The notes: generated by a model not told the origin, from the sequence alone. Positions 7,734 to 17,621 are shown, counted from the first letter of the stretch. The stretch is 60,288 bases of DNA from Hyphomicrobiales bacterium (GCA_947455455.1 CANGOE010000007.1:1-60288), one strand, 5' to 3'. A program made the numbers and translations.

Positions 7734-8582
7734 GTGGCGCAGGCTTTTGCCCTGGGCTGTCTGCGGGCACCACAGCATCGAAAGGCGGGCTTGGATATGG
7801 CTGGTCAGCGCCAGATGGAACAGCACAACCCACTGCGTTTGGCAGGGTTGTCTGCTTTGGTCACCGGCGGCAGTCGCGGGATCGGCCGGGCGATTGCGCA
7901 AGCCCTCACCCAAGCCGGGTGCGAGGTCACCATCATGGGCCGTGATGCGGCCAGTCTGGATGAAGCCGTCGGTCATGGCGTGGCCGCGCACGCGCTTTGT
8001 GGTGATGTAACCGATCTGCAGGCGCTGGCCTCCCTGATGGCGGGGCGATCGGTCGATATTCTGGTCAACAATGCGGGCACAGCCATTTCGGCCCCCTTTG
8101 CCCAACAGGACCCTGCCGCTTTTGCCGCCATGACAGCCCAGCATCTCTCGGCACCGGCGGAATTGGCGCGTCTGCTTCTGCCTGCGATGCTGGCCAAGGG
8201 ATTTGGCCGGATCATCAATATCGGCTCGACGGCTTCGGTGCAGGGCTATCAGGGCGTGGCCGCCTATGTTGCGGCCAAACATGCGATTTTGGGCCTGACC
8301 CGCGCGCTGGCTCTGGAAGTTGCCAAAAAGGGTGTCACGGTCAATGCCGTCTGCCCGGGCTTTACCGCCACTGATCTGATCCTCGATTCGATGGCGGATA
8401 CCGCCCGCAAAACCGGCCAGACAGCCGAAGAGGTGCTGGCCAAATTTGTCTCGAAAAAACCGCTTGGCCGTTTGGTCGAGCCGGCCGAAGTGGCTTTTGC
8501 CGTGGTGATGCTGGCCGATCCGCAGGCCTCTGCGATCAATGGGCAGGGTTTGATTGTCGATGGCGGAGAAAGCATTGCATGA
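7734..8582 (+). CDS. Short-chain dehydrogenase/reductase of the aryl-CoA operon
   Basis: A classical SDR with the nucleotide motif VTGGSRGIGRAI, LVNNAGT, a catalytic Ser in NIGSTASVQG and the Tyr-Lys pair in YVAAKHAI; the C-terminus ends in the usual [13 protein letters not shown]. It oxidises or reduces an alcohol/ketone with NAD(P)(H). The GTG at 7734 has GGAGG eight bases upstream and gives 282 aa; the ATG at 7797 gives the more usual 261 aa, so the start is unsettled. It is the first gene behind the palindrome and overlaps the MarR gene by 4 bp (ATGA). In anthranilate-type CoA pathways an SDR in this position handles a hydroxy/oxo cyclohexane-CoA intermediate. Confidence 0.88.
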   Translation: MAQAFALGCLRAPQHRKAGLDMAGQRQMEQHNPLRLAGLSALVTGGSRGIGRAIAQALTQAGCEVTIMGRDAASLDEAVGHGVAAHALCGDVTDLQALASLMAGRSVDILVNNAGTAISAPFAQQDPAAFAAMTAQHLSAPAELARLLLPAMLAKGFGRIINIGSTASVQGYQGVAAYVAAKHAILGLTRALALEVAKKGVTVNAVCPGFTATDLILDSMADTARKTGQTAEEVLAKFVSKKPLGRLVEPAEVAFAVVMLADPQASAINGQGLIVDGGESIA

Positions 8583-9139
8583 GTGACCTATCCCCTCCCT
8601 TGCTGGATGCCGAAACGGCAGGAACCGAGGTGGGCCACGCCCATCAGGACGAGTTGCGCCTGTGGCTTCGCCTGCTGACCTGCACCAATATGATCGAGGG
8701 GCAGATCCGGTCCCGCCTTCGTGCCGATTTCGATGTCACTTTGCCCCGCTTCGATCTGATGGCCCAACTCTATCGGGCCGCCGATGGCATGATGATGTCG
8801 GAAGTGTCCAAACGCATGATGGTGTCGAGCGGCAATGTCACGCTGATTGTCGAACATCTGCTGGCTTCGGGCGATGTCGAACGGCAAACCTCGGCCCATG
8901 ACCGCCGCGCCCAACTGATCCGGCTGACCGAAGCCGGACGTGTCCATTTCCGCGAAATGGCTTCGGCGCACGAGGCATGGATAGCCGGCATGTTTGACGG
9001 GCTGACCCAGAAGGACATTGCCAATCTGATGAAGTTGCTGGCCAAAGCCAAGGCCTCTTTGCAAGCCGATCTGTCGCAGCATGGCTCGTCTGCGGATACC
9101 CCTGTTGTCAAAAAACCATCAAGCCGGAGATCACGCTGA
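8579..9139 (+). CDS. MarR-family transcriptional regulator
   Basis: A 186-aa winged-helix regulator. The recognition region spans about residues 50-105: [36 protein letters not shown] and the wing around [15 protein letters not shown], all standard MarR elements. The N- and C-terminal helices form the dimer interface. It overlaps the SDR by 4 bp and shares one base with the next gene's ATG, so it is a built-in part of the operon. It probably represses the operon through the palindrome at 7696-7717, with the aryl-CoA or free acid as inducer. Confidence 0.9.
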   Translation: MSDLSPPLLDAETAGTEVGHAHQDELRLWLRLLTCTNMIEGQIRSRLRADFDVTLPRFDLMAQLYRAADGMMMSEVSKRMMVSSGNVTLIVEHLLASGDVERQTSAHDRRAQLIRLTEAGRVHFREMASAHEAWIAGMFDGLTQKDIANLMKLLAKAKASLQADLSQHGSSADTPVVKKPSSRRSR

Positions 9140-9972
9140 TGCGCGTAGCCAATGCCGTTACTTTTCCTCTCTCGCAGTTCAAACCAGCGCATTTCGATTT
9201 GTCGGTGACGGGCAAAGTGGCCACGGTAACCTTGAATCGCCCCGACAAGAAAAACCCGCTGACCTTTGAATCCTATCGCGAATTGGCCGATTTCTTTCAG
9301 GCTCTCAACAAGGATGACGAGATCAAGGCGGTGGTGGTCACAGGGGCAGGCGGCAATTTCTGTTCGGGTGGCGATGTGTTCGAGATCATCCAGCCGCTGA
9401 TTGCCATGAATACCAAGGATTTGCTGGCCTTTACCCATATGACGGGTGAACTGGTCAAGGTCATGCGGGCCTGTCCGCAACCGATCATTGCCGCCATTGA
9501 CGGGATCTGTGCAGGCGCAGGCGCGATCATCGCGATGGCCTCCGATCTGCGTTACGGCACGGCCAAGAGCAAAACAGCCTTTTTGTTCAACCGCGTCGGA
9601 TTGGCCGGTTGCGACATGGGCGCTTGCGCGATGTTGCCCCGCATTATCGGGCAGGGGCGGGCTTCCGAATTGCTGTATACCGGCCGCATCCTGCGCGGCG
9701 AGGAGGCCGAGCGCTGGGGCTTTCTCAACCGGTTGATCGAAGCCGATACCCTGTTGTCCGAAGCCCAAGCCATGGCCCGCGAGATCAGCGAAGGCCCGAC
9801 CTTCGCCCATGCGATGACCAAGCGCATGATGCAGATGGAATGGGCGATGTCGGTGGATGATGCCATCGAGGCCGAAGCCGTGGCGCAGGCCCTGTGCATG
9901 CATACGGAAGATTTTACGCGGGCTTTCCATGCCTTTGCCAATAAAAGCCAACCTGTGTTCGAGGGGGATTGA
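9139..9972 (+). CDS. Enoyl-CoA hydratase family protein of aryl-CoA pathway
   Basis: A 277-aa crotonase-fold protein. The oxyanion-hole segments are [11 protein letters not shown] and [17 protein letters not shown]; the second acid region reads [18 protein letters not shown], with Asp rather than the Glu of plain enoyl-CoA hydratases. This CDMGA form is what I know from hydratase genes placed beside 2-aminobenzoyl-CoA or salicylyl-CoA pathway genes, not from fatty-acid oxidation. The ATG shares one base with the MarR stop codon. It is expected to hydrate or open a ring-derived unsaturated acyl-CoA in the cytoplasm; the exact substrate is not known. Confidence 0.88.
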   Translation: MRVANAVTFPLSQFKPAHFDLSVTGKVATVTLNRPDKKNPLTFESYRELADFFQALNKDDEIKAVVVTGAGGNFCSGGDVFEIIQPLIAMNTKDLLAFTHMTGELVKVMRACPQPIIAAIDGICAGAGAIIAMASDLRYGTAKSKTAFLFNRVGLAGCDMGACAMLPRIIGQGRASELLYTGRILRGEEAERWGFLNRLIEADTLLSEAQAMAREISEGPTFAHAMTKRMMQMEWAMSVDDAIEAEAVAQALCMHTEDFTRAFHAFANKSQPVFEGD

Positions 9973-11150
9973 TGGCGGACCAGAGTTTTCTTGACTGGCC
10001 GTTTTTCGGGCCGGAACACAAGGCCTTGCGCCAATCCCTTGATTCATGGGCGCAAGAGCGCGTCGCCAGCCTCAGCGACCATCACGATGTCGACGGCTCC
10101 TGCCGCCAGCTTGTCGCGGCTTTGGGCCGTGACGGCTGGTTGAAACCTGTCGCGCCTGCCGCTTATGGCGGGCAGGGGACCGGCTATGATGTGCGCGCCT
10201 TGTGCCTGTCGCGCGAGACGTTGGCCTATCATGACGGGCTGGCCGATTTCGCGTTTGCGATGCAGGGTCTTGGCTCTGGACCGATCACCCTGTTCGGCAC
10301 CGAGGACCAGAAGCAACGCTTCCTGCCGGATGTGGTATCGGGCAAAAGTCTGGCGGCTTTTGCTTTGTCGGAAACCGAAGCAGGGTCCGATGTTGCCGCG
10401 CTTGCCTGTGCGGCGACCCCCGACGGGCCCGATCATGTCCGCATCAATGGCGAGAAGATGTGGATTTCCAACGGCGGCATTGCCGATTTCTATGTGGTCT
10501 TTGCCCGCACGGGCGAGGCACCCGGTGCGCGTGGCCTGTCGGCCTTTATCGTGCCTGCCGATACCGAGGGGCTGGAGATTGCCGAGCGGATCGATGTGAT
10601 GGCCCCGCATCCTCTGGCGCGCCTGCGGTTCCATGATTGCCGGATTGCCCGCGCCAACCAGATCGGCAAAGGCGGCGAGGGCTTCAAGATCGCCATGGCG
10701 ACGCTGGATGTGTTCCGCTCCACCGTTGGTGCGGCGGCTCTGGGCTTTGCCCGCAGGGCTTTGGACGAGGCGATGGATCGGGTCAGCACCCGCCATTTGT
10801 TCGGCCAGCCGATGGCGGCCTTGCCGCTGGCGCAGGCCTCGCTGGCCGAAATGGCGACCGATATCGATGCCGCCGCTTTGCTGGTCTATCGGGCGGCATG
10901 GGCCAAGGACAATGGGGCCGAGCGCATCACCCGCGAGGCGGCGATGGCCAAAATGGTGGCCACCGAACATGCGCAGGTGGTGATTGATAAAGCGGTGCAA
11001 CTGTTCGGCGGTCTCGGCGTGCGGTCCGGCATGCGGGTCGAGATGCTTTATCGCGATATCCGTGCCTTGCGGATTTACGAGGGGGCAACCGAGGTGCAAA
11101 AGCTGATCATTGCCCGCGAGATTTTGCGTCAACACGGCACACAAGCCTAA
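9972..11150 (+). CDS. Acyl-CoA dehydrogenase
   Basis: A 392-aa FAD enzyme of the acyl-CoA dehydrogenase family. [15 protein letters not shown] and [19 protein letters not shown] are the two conserved FAD/substrate signatures; [11 protein letters not shown] and [17 protein letters not shown] form the C-terminal signature with the catalytic Glu in YEG. It desaturates an acyl-CoA and passes electrons to ETF. The ATG at 9972 overlaps the hydratase stop by one base, with a GAGGGGG ribosome site. It probably oxidises a cyclohexane- or alkyl-CoA intermediate in the same aryl-CoA route. Confidence 0.92.
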   Translation: MADQSFLDWPFFGPEHKALRQSLDSWAQERVASLSDHHDVDGSCRQLVAALGRDGWLKPVAPAAYGGQGTGYDVRALCLSRETLAYHDGLADFAFAMQGLGSGPITLFGTEDQKQRFLPDVVSGKSLAAFALSETEAGSDVAALACAATPDGPDHVRINGEKMWISNGGIADFYVVFARTGEAPGARGLSAFIVPADTEGLEIAERIDVMAPHPLARLRFHDCRIARANQIGKGGEGFKIAMATLDVFRSTVGAAALGFARRALDEAMDRVSTRHLFGQPMAALPLAQASLAEMATDIDAAALLVYRAAWAKDNGAERITREAAMAKMVATEHAQVVIDKAVQLFGGLGVRSGMRVEMLYRDIRALRIYEGATEVQKLIIAREILRQHGTQA

Positions 11151-11168
11151 CCTGTTCGGAGTTCGCTC

Positions 11169-13223
11169 ATGACGTTTTCAGCGCATCTTGACAGTTTTGC
11201 CCGCGATAATCTGCCCACCGCAGAGATGATGCCCGATTTCAGGCTGAAAGAGGCCGGTCTGGCCTATCCCGAGCGGTTGAACGTGGTCAGCGCCCTGCTT
11301 GATCATTGGGTCGAGAATGGCCGGGCCGATGCGCCTTGTATCCTGTCGGCGCATAGCCAGTGGACCTACGGGGAAATGGCCGCTCAGGTCAACCGGATCG
11401 CCAATGTGCTGACCCGGTCGCTGGGGATGAAAACCGGTCATCGCGTGCTGTTGCGCTCTGCCAATACGCCGATGCTGGTGGCCGCCTATCTGGCCATTAT
11501 CAAGGCCGGCGGCATTGTGGTGGCAACCATGCCGATGTTGCGGGCCAAGGAATTGAGCTATCCGATCAAAAAAGCCAAAATCCATCTGGCCCTGTGCGAT
11601 CATAGCCTTCTGGCCGAACTGGAAACGGCCAGGACGCTGAGCCCCGATCTGCAGACCATTGTCACATGGGGACATGCAGGACCGGATTCACTCGAAAGCC
11701 TGATGGCCAAGGCCTCTCCCGATTTTCAGGCTGTCGATACCTCGCGCGATGATGTCTGCCTGATCGGCTTTACCTCCGGCACCACCGGCGAGCCCAAGGG
11801 CACGATGCATTTCCACCGCGATCTGCTGGCGATTTGCGATTGCTATGGTACAAAGGTGCTGAAGGCCAAAGCCTCCGATGTCTTTATCGGCTCGCCGCCT
11901 TTGGCTTTCACCTTCGGTCTGGGCGGGCTGGTGCTGTTTCCGCTCAGGATCGGTGCGGCCAGCGTGATGCTGGACAAGGCACCGCCTGACGAATTGATGG
12001 CCGCCATTGCCCGCTTCAAGGCCACCGTGTGCTTTACCGCGCCGACCGCCTATCGGGTGATGCTGGGCAAGCTGGCCGAGCATGATATCTCCTCCTTGCG
12101 CATTTGCGTGTCGGCGGGCGAACATTTGCCATTGGCGACATTCGAGGCATGGCACAAGGCCACGGGCATGCGGTTGATGGATGGCATCGGGGCCACCGAA
12201 ATGTTGCACATCTTCATCGGTGCGCCGCATGAGGCCATCCGTGCGGGGTCGACGGGGCTGGTGGTGCCGGGCTACGAGGCCAAGGTGGTGGATGGTGACG
12301 GGCAGGAAGTGCCGCGCGGCACGATCGGTCTGTTGGCGGTGCGGGGTCCGACCGGTTGCCGCTATCTGGATGATCCGCGCCAGTCCAACTATGTCCGCAA
12401 TGGCTGGAACATGACGGGCGACAGTTTCATGCAGGACGAGGACGGCTATTTCTGGTATCAGGCGCGTTCGGACGACATGATCGTCTCGTCGGGCTACAAT
12501 ATAGCCGGACCGGAGGTCGAAGCCTCCTTGCTGACCCATCCGGCTGTGGCCGAATGTGGCGTGGTCGGCGCGCCCGATGACGAGCGCGGCATGGTGGTCA
12601 AAGCCTTTATCGTGTTGAAGCCCGGCATTGCCGGCGATGGGGCAACCGTCAAAACCCTGCAGGATTATGTCAAAGCCGATATCGCGCCTTACAAATATCC
12701 GCGCGACATCGAATTTGTCGATCACCTGCCACGGACCGAAACCGGCAAATTGCAACGCTTTGTGTTGCGCCAGCGCGCTCAGGGCAACAGGGCGGGCAAA
12801 GGGGCGGGCGACGGGGTTTTGCCCGAGGTCGAACCCGTCTCGCTCTTGCCCAAAGGCTGGCCGCGTCCGCAAGGCTATTCCAATGGCATGATGGCCAAGG
12901 GCCGGCTGGTGATGACAGGCGGCGTGGTCGGTTGGGATGCCAAGGAGCAGTTTCCCGAAGGCTTGGTCGAGCAAACCCGTCAGGCTTTGCAGAATATTGT
13001 CGACATTCTGGCCGTGGGCGGGGCGCAACCGCGCCACCTGATGCGCCTGACATGGTATGTCACCGATATCGAGGATTATCTTGGCCAGTTGCGGGCCTTG
13101 GGCAAGGCCTATCGCGAGGTGATCGGCAAGCACTATCCTGCCATGGCATTGGTGCAGGTCGTCCGTCTGGTGGAAACCAGAGCGCTGGTCGAAATCGAAG
13201 CCACTGCGGTGGTGCCTGAATAG
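11169..13223 (+). CDS. Aryl-CoA (2-aminobenzoate-type) ligase fused to RidA domain
   Basis: A 684-aa fusion. Residues 1 to about 535 are an AMP-forming acid-CoA ligase: TSGTTGEPKG is the AMP-binding loop, GATEMLHIF follows, MTGDSF and RSDDMIVSSGYNI are the hinge motifs, and TGKLQRF carries the C-terminal catalytic Lys. The N-terminus (FSAHLDSFARDNLP) resembles 2-aminobenzoate-CoA ligases. After a Gly/Ala linker, residues about 575-684 are a complete RidA/YjgF domain ending in VVRLVETRALVEIEA, with an Arg (about 666) where RidA has its catalytic arginine. RidA proteins hydrolyse enamines/imines. Usually ligase and RidA are separate genes in such clusters. The fusion points to an amino-bearing aromatic acid as substrate, such as anthranilate or a hydroxyanthranilate. 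Confidence 0.9.
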   Translation: MTFSAHLDSFARDNLPTAEMMPDFRLKEAGLAYPERLNVVSALLDHWVENGRADAPCILSAHSQWTYGEMAAQVNRIANVLTRSLGMKTGHRVLLRSANTPMLVAAYLAIIKAGGIVVATMPMLRAKELSYPIKKAKIHLALCDHSLLAELETARTLSPDLQTIVTWGHAGPDSLESLMAKASPDFQAVDTSRDDVCLIGFTSGTTGEPKGTMHFHRDLLAICDCYGTKVLKAKASDVFIGSPPLAFTFGLGGLVLFPLRIGAASVMLDKAPPDELMAAIARFKATVCFTAPTAYRVMLGKLAEHDISSLRICVSAGEHLPLATFEAWHKATGMRLMDGIGATEMLHIFIGAPHEAIRAGSTGLVVPGYEAKVVDGDGQEVPRGTIGLLAVRGPTGCRYLDDPRQSNYVRNGWNMTGDSFMQDEDGYFWYQARSDDMIVSSGYNIAGPEVEASLLTHPAVAECGVVGAPDDERGMVVKAFIVLKPGIAGDGATVKTLQDYVKADIAPYKYPRDIEFVDHLPRTETGKLQRFVLRQRAQGNRAGKGAGDGVLPEVEPVSLLPKGWPRPQGYSNGMMAKGRLVMTGGVVGWDAKEQFPEGLVEQTRQALQNIVDILAVGGAQPRHLMRLTWYVTDIEDYLGQLRALGKAYREVIGKHYPAMALVQVVRLVETRALVEIEATAVVPE

Positions 13224-13244
13224 GCTTTTGGGGGACTTGAACGC

Positions 13245-14144
13245 ATGACACAGCGCGCCCGTTTGGTGGTGGATTGGGGCACCAGCAATTTCCGTTGCTA
13301 TCGCTTTGCCCCCGATGGCACCGTTGCCCAGACCCATCAGGCGGCCGCCGGGATCCTGAGCGTGACCGATCGTGATTTTGCCTCGGTCTTGCAACGCGAA
13401 ATCGGCGCATGGATGACCCCCGATATGGACATTTTCCTGTCGGGCATGATCACCAGCCGCAATGGCTGGGTTGAAACGCCCTATGTCGGCACTCCCGCCC
13501 GTCTGGTCGATCTCGCCAAGGCGGCTGTGGTGGTCGATGGGGAAAACGGTATCAGGATGCATTTCCTGCCCGGCGTGGCCATGCACAGCCCGACACCGGA
13601 TGTGATGCGCGGTGAGGAAATCCAGGTCTTCGGTGTGACGGGCGAGCGGGAAACCGCCACCGTGATCCTGCCCGGCACCCACAGCAAATGGGTCGAATTG
13701 CGCGATGGCGCTTTGCAACGCTTCAGCAGTTTCATGACGGGTGAAGTCTTCGGTGTGCTCAAGGCCCATTCGATTCTGGGCCGCTTGATGGATGAAGCCC
13801 CGTCGGAGAGCGACGAGCAGGCCTTTATCGAAGGCGTGCGGCAGGTCGGCAACCATCAGACGGTGGGGCTGTTGCATGACATCTTTACGACCCGCAGTGG
13901 TGTCCTGCTGGGACAGTTGCCGGCGCAAGACAGCGCAGGCCGTCTGTCGGGCCTGTTGATCGGCCACGAGATCAGGGATGGTCTGGCGGCGTATCCTGTC
14001 ACCGGTCGGGTGCTGGTTGTCGGCGATGCCTTTCTGGCGCAACGCTATCAGCGGGCTCTGGCCGAATTCGGGATCAGTGCCGAATTGGGCTCGCCCCTCG
14101 CCAGTGTCCACGGCTTTGCAAAACTGTCGGCCTTGGGACTGTGA
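13245..14144 (+). CDS. dgoK: 2-dehydro-3-deoxygalactonokinase (KDGal kinase)
   Basis: A 299-aa sugar kinase of the DgoK family with the usual VVDWGTSNFRCYRF start, the GMITSRNGWVETPY segment and LPGTHSKWVELRDG. It phosphorylates 2-dehydro-3-deoxygalactonate with ATP in the De Ley-Doudoroff galactose route. A GGGGGAC ribosome site precedes the ATG. It follows the CoA ligase by only 21 bp in the same direction, yet the partner genes dgoA (aldolase), dgoD (dehydratase) and a galactonate transporter are not in the window, so either it is an orphan or it acts on another substrate. Confidence 0.85.
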   Translation: MTQRARLVVDWGTSNFRCYRFAPDGTVAQTHQAAAGILSVTDRDFASVLQREIGAWMTPDMDIFLSGMITSRNGWVETPYVGTPARLVDLAKAAVVVDGENGIRMHFLPGVAMHSPTPDVMRGEEIQVFGVTGERETATVILPGTHSKWVELRDGALQRFSSFMTGEVFGVLKAHSILGRLMDEAPSESDEQAFIEGVRQVGNHQTVGLLHDIFTTRSGVLLGQLPAQDSAGRLSGLLIGHEIRDGLAAYPVTGRVLVVGDAFLAQRYQRALAEFGISAELGSPLASVHGFAKLSALGL

Positions 14145-14177
14145 GACAGGATAAGTCCTGCTCTGGACTGTCTTTTT
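14145..14177 (+). terminator. Possible terminator after dgoK
   Basis: GACAG (14145-14149) can pair with CTGTC (14168-14172), with an inner TCC/GGA pairing, and five T residues follow (14173-14177). The stem is imperfect, so termination may be partial. The 165-bp gap to the RND gene holds a TTGACA hexamer (14189-14194) but no clear -10 at the right distance. Confidence 0.4.
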
Positions 14178-14309
14178 CGGCCGAGGAGTTGACATGAGCC
14201 TGTCTCACGGGGCAGGCTGTGGAATAAAGCAACGATATTACGGCAAGACCATCCGAGGCTGTCGCAAACATCCGGATGGTTGCCTGACGGCATTGGGGGA
14301 TTGTGTCCT

Positions 14310-17300
14310 ATGATGGGGTTGGTTCACGTCGCGTTGCGGCGTCCCTATACGTCGGCTATTGCCGCGTTCATTGTTGTCCTGGCAGGGGCCTTGTCTCTCA
14401 GCCGCATGGTGGTCGATATTTTCCCGACCATCAATATTCCGGTTGTGCTGGTTGCGTGGAATTACGGCGGTCTGTCGGCCGAGGAGATGGAACGGCGCGT
14501 CGTGCTGGTGGCCGAGCGCACCTATGCGCAAAGCGTGGACGGCATCGACCATATCGAAAGCCAGTCTTTGTCGGGCACCGGCATTATCAAAATCTTTTTC
14601 AAGCCCGGTGCCGAACTGGGCGGCGCGATGGCGCAGATCAATGCGGTCAACAATCAGGTTTTGCGCGTGATGCCACCGGGCATGACCCCACCGATCCTGA
14701 TCCCGTTCAGCGCCTCCAATGTCGGTGTCGTGCAGATGACATCGTCGAGCAAGACCATCCCCGAAGAACAGATTCTCGATTACACATTCAATTTCGTGCG
14801 TCTGAAACTGTTCACGATTCCGGGCATTTCGCTGTCGGCGCCTTATGGCGGCAAGGCACGCCAGATTATCGTCGATATCGATCCGGCCCGTATGGCGGCC
14901 AAGGGTGTATCGCCCAGCGATGTGGTGGCGGCCCTGCAAAGCTCCAATGTGATCGTGCCTGCCGGCGTCGCACGCATCGGCGAGCGCGAATATAACGTCG
15001 CGATCAATTCCAGCCCGCCCAACGTGGCGCAGTTTTCCAACCTGCCTTTGGCTGTGCGTAACGGCATTGTGGTGACCTTGGGGGATGTCGCCAAAGTGGG
15101 CGACAGTTTCGCCAACCAGACCAATATGGTGCATGTGAACGGCGAGCGCGCCACTTATGTCACCATCATGCGCCATTCCGATGCCTCGACCATTGCGGTG
15201 GTGGAAGCCACCCGCGCCTTGTTGCCCGAGATCAAGGCCGCCGCCCCCGAAGGGCTGGAGATGCAACTCGACTTTGACCAGTCGGTGTTCGTGCGCTCCG
15301 CCATCCACAACGTGCTGGAAGAGGCGCTGGTCTCCTCGATCCTCGTGTCGCTGATGATCCTGTTCTTCCTCGGCTCGTGGCGCAATATGGTGATCGTGTC
15401 GGCCTCGATCCCGCTGTCGATCTTTGCAGGGATTGCGGGGCTTTATGCGGTGGGTGAAACCATCAATCTGATGACGCTGGGCGGCCTTGCGCTGGCCATC
15501 GGCCTGCTGGTCGACAATGCGACGGTGACCATCGAAAACATCCACCGTAACCAGTCGCTCGGCAAACCGCTCACTGTTGCTATTCTTGACGGCTGTTCGG
15601 AAGTGGTGACCCCGTTGACGGTGGCGACACTGGCGATCTGTATCGTGTTCTTCCCGGTTTTTCTGCTCGAAGGCGCGGCGCGTTACCTGTTCATCCCGTT
15701 GGGATTGACCGTGGTGCTGGCGATGCTGGCCTCCTATGTGCTCAGCTTCTCGATTGTGCCGACCATGGCGCGCATGATGCTGACCGAGCATGCCCATGAA
15801 ACCCCGACCGGCGTGTTTGCGGCGTTCGAACGCGGGTTTGAATGGGTGCGTGTCGGCTATCAGAACGCGCTGGAATCCTGTTTGCGCGCCCGCGGTTTCG
15901 TGCTCGCCACATTCGGTGTTGTGCTGGCTGTGTCGCTTGTCATGGCGGGCTATCTCGGCAAAGACTTCTTCCCCACCGCCGATGTGGGCATTATCAAACT
16001 GCATTATCGCGGACCGGCAGGCACCCGCCTCGAGGTGACCGAGCAGAATGTGCTGGCCGTGCAAGCCAAAATCCGCGAAGTGATCGGCAATGACGAAATC
16101 CAGACCATCAATGATGTGGTCGGCGTGCCCTTTGCCACCAATCTGGCGCTGATCCCGTCCGATAACGTCTCCAGTGCCGATGCCGATATTCTGATCCAGT
16201 TGAAAAAGGGCCACAAGCCGAGTGTGGACCATATCCGCGCTTTGCGGGCCGTGCTTCCCGATGCTTTCCCGGGTGTGATGTTCTACTTCCAGAATGCGGA
16301 TATCGTCTCGCAGGTGCTGAATTTCGGCATGTCCGCGCCGATCGATATCCAGATTTCCGACCCCAATTTCAACCGCTCCTATGAACTGGCGCAAAAGCTG
16401 TTGCTGGCTTTGCAGAAAATCCCGGGCGTGGCTGATCCGCATATCACCCAGATCCTCGATTATCCGACCTTGCAGGTCGATGTCGATCGCTTGCGTGCGG
16501 CGCAACTGGGCGTGTCGCAACGTGATGTGTCCAACAATCTGCTGGTGTCGCTGTCGTCCAGCTCGCTGGTGGCTCCCTCCTATTTTCTCAATCCCGCCAA
16601 TAATGTGAACTATTTCGTGGCGGTGCGTCAGCCGATGGAAGCCATCCAGACGGTTGACGATCTGATGGGCCTGCCGGTCAGCCAGCCGATGGTCAACCAG
16701 CCTGCCAATGTCGCCAACCAGTTTTCGACCACCCAATACTCCACCTTCCCGAATGCGCCGGTCACCCGTATGGCCGACATTGCCTCGGTGCGTCCGCGCA
16801 GTTCGCTGGCGGCAATCAACCACTATTCGGTCCAGCGTGTGATCGACGTGGCCGCCAATGTCGACGGGCGCGATCTCGGTGGTGTGGCGGCCGATGTCCG
16901 CAAAGCGATTGCCGAGGTGTCCAAAGACCTGCCGGTCACCACCCATATCGATCTGCGCGGCCAGCCCGAAGTGATGGATTCGTCCTTCAGCCGTCTGGCG
17001 CAAGGCTTGGTGATCGCCATTATTCTGGTTTATGCCTTGCTGGTTGTGCTGTTCCAGTCCTGGGTTGATCCCTTTATCATCATGATGGCCATTCCGGGGG
17101 CGCTGATCGGTATCATCTGGATGCTGGCACTGACAGGCACCACCATCAATGTGGAATCGCTGATGGGCACGATCATGACGGTCGGCATTTCGGTATCCAA
17201 CTCGATTCTGGTGGTCAGTTTTGCCAATGACGTGCGTGCTCGCGGCGATGTGACCCCGTTCGAGGCGGTGGTGGAATCGGGCAAGACCCGCCTGCGCCCG

Positions 17301-17615
17301 ATCCTGATGACAGCCCTTGCGATGATCCTCGGCATGATCCCGATGGCCTTGGGCTTGGGGGAAGCGGGCGAGCAGAACGCGCCCTTGGGCCGTGCGGTGA
17401 TCGGGGGCCTGCTGGCCGCCACCATTGCCACGCTGATCATCGTGCCGATCTTCTACACCCTGTTGCGCCGCAAGCCGCCGCGCTTGCACGAACTTGATGC
17501 GCAATATGCCCTTGAATCAGCAGGGGCCGCTTCAGCCCTTGCCACCCCGGCTCATGCCTCGACACCGCATGATGCCCCATCTCATTCGGGACATGTCCCG
17601 ACGGTCAACGGATAA
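14310..17615 (+). CDS. RND transporter permease with altered proton-relay residues
   Basis: A 1101-aa inner-membrane RND permease with the usual 12 membrane segments and two periplasmic loops. The N-terminus (VHVALRRPYTSAIAAF) and the repeated halves are typical of the HAE1/AcrB group. The TM4 motif reads GLLVDNATVTIEN (D402-N403), where AcrB has two Asp. The TM10 motif reads GISVSNSIL (S963), where AcrB has the coupling Lys940. Energy coupling must therefore differ from AcrB. The ATG at 14310 has GGGGA nine bases upstream. The adaptor gene follows directly; no outer-membrane factor is next to it. The C-terminal tail is long and rich in Ala, Pro and His. Confidence 0.88.
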   Translation: MMGLVHVALRRPYTSAIAAFIVVLAGALSLSRMVVDIFPTINIPVVLVAWNYGGLSAEEMERRVVLVAERTYAQSVDGIDHIESQSLSGTGIIKIFFKPGAELGGAMAQINAVNNQVLRVMPPGMTPPILIPFSASNVGVVQMTSSSKTIPEEQILDYTFNFVRLKLFTIPGISLSAPYGGKARQIIVDIDPARMAAKGVSPSDVVAALQSSNVIVPAGVARIGEREYNVAINSSPPNVAQFSNLPLAVRNGIVVTLGDVAKVGDSFANQTNMVHVNGERATYVTIMRHSDASTIAVVEATRALLPEIKAAAPEGLEMQLDFDQSVFVRSAIHNVLEEALVSSILVSLMILFFLGSWRNMVIVSASIPLSIFAGIAGLYAVGETINLMTLGGLALAIGLLVDNATVTIENIHRNQSLGKPLTVAILDGCSEVVTPLTVATLAICIVFFPVFLLEGAARYLFIPLGLTVVLAMLASYVLSFSIVPTMARMMLTEHAHETPTGVFAAFERGFEWVRVGYQNALESCLRARGFVLATFGVVLAVSLVMAGYLGKDFFPTADVGIIKLHYRGPAGTRLEVTEQNVLAVQAKIREVIGNDEIQTINDVVGVPFATNLALIPSDNVSSADADILIQLKKGHKPSVDHIRALRAVLPDAFPGVMFYFQNADIVSQVLNFGMSAPIDIQISDPNFNRSYELAQKLLLALQKIPGVADPHITQILDYPTLQVDVDRLRAAQLGVSQRDVSNNLLVSLSSSSLVAPSYFLNPANNVNYFVAVRQPMEAIQTVDDLMGLPVSQPMVNQPANVANQFSTTQYSTFPNAPVTRMADIASVRPRSSLAAINHYSVQRVIDVAANVDGRDLGGVAADVRKAIAEVSKDLPVTTHIDLRGQPEVMDSSFSRLAQGLVIAIILVYALLVVLFQSWVDPFIIMMAIPGALIGIIWMLALTGTTINVESLMGTIMTVGISVSNSILVVSFANDVRARGDVTPFEAVVESGKTRLRPILMTALAMILGMIPMALGLGEAGEQNAPLGRAVIGGLLAATIATLIIVPIFYTLLRRKPPRLHELDAQYALESAGAASALATPAHASTPHDAPSHSGHVPTVNG

Positions 17616-17621
17616 TCAGCG

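Noticed and set aside
14238..17504. Very long open frame antisense to the RND permease gene
   Set aside because: Over 1000 codons are open on the minus strand, but the translation is His/Arg/Gln-rich low-complexity sequence, which follows from the codon bias of the real gene opposite.
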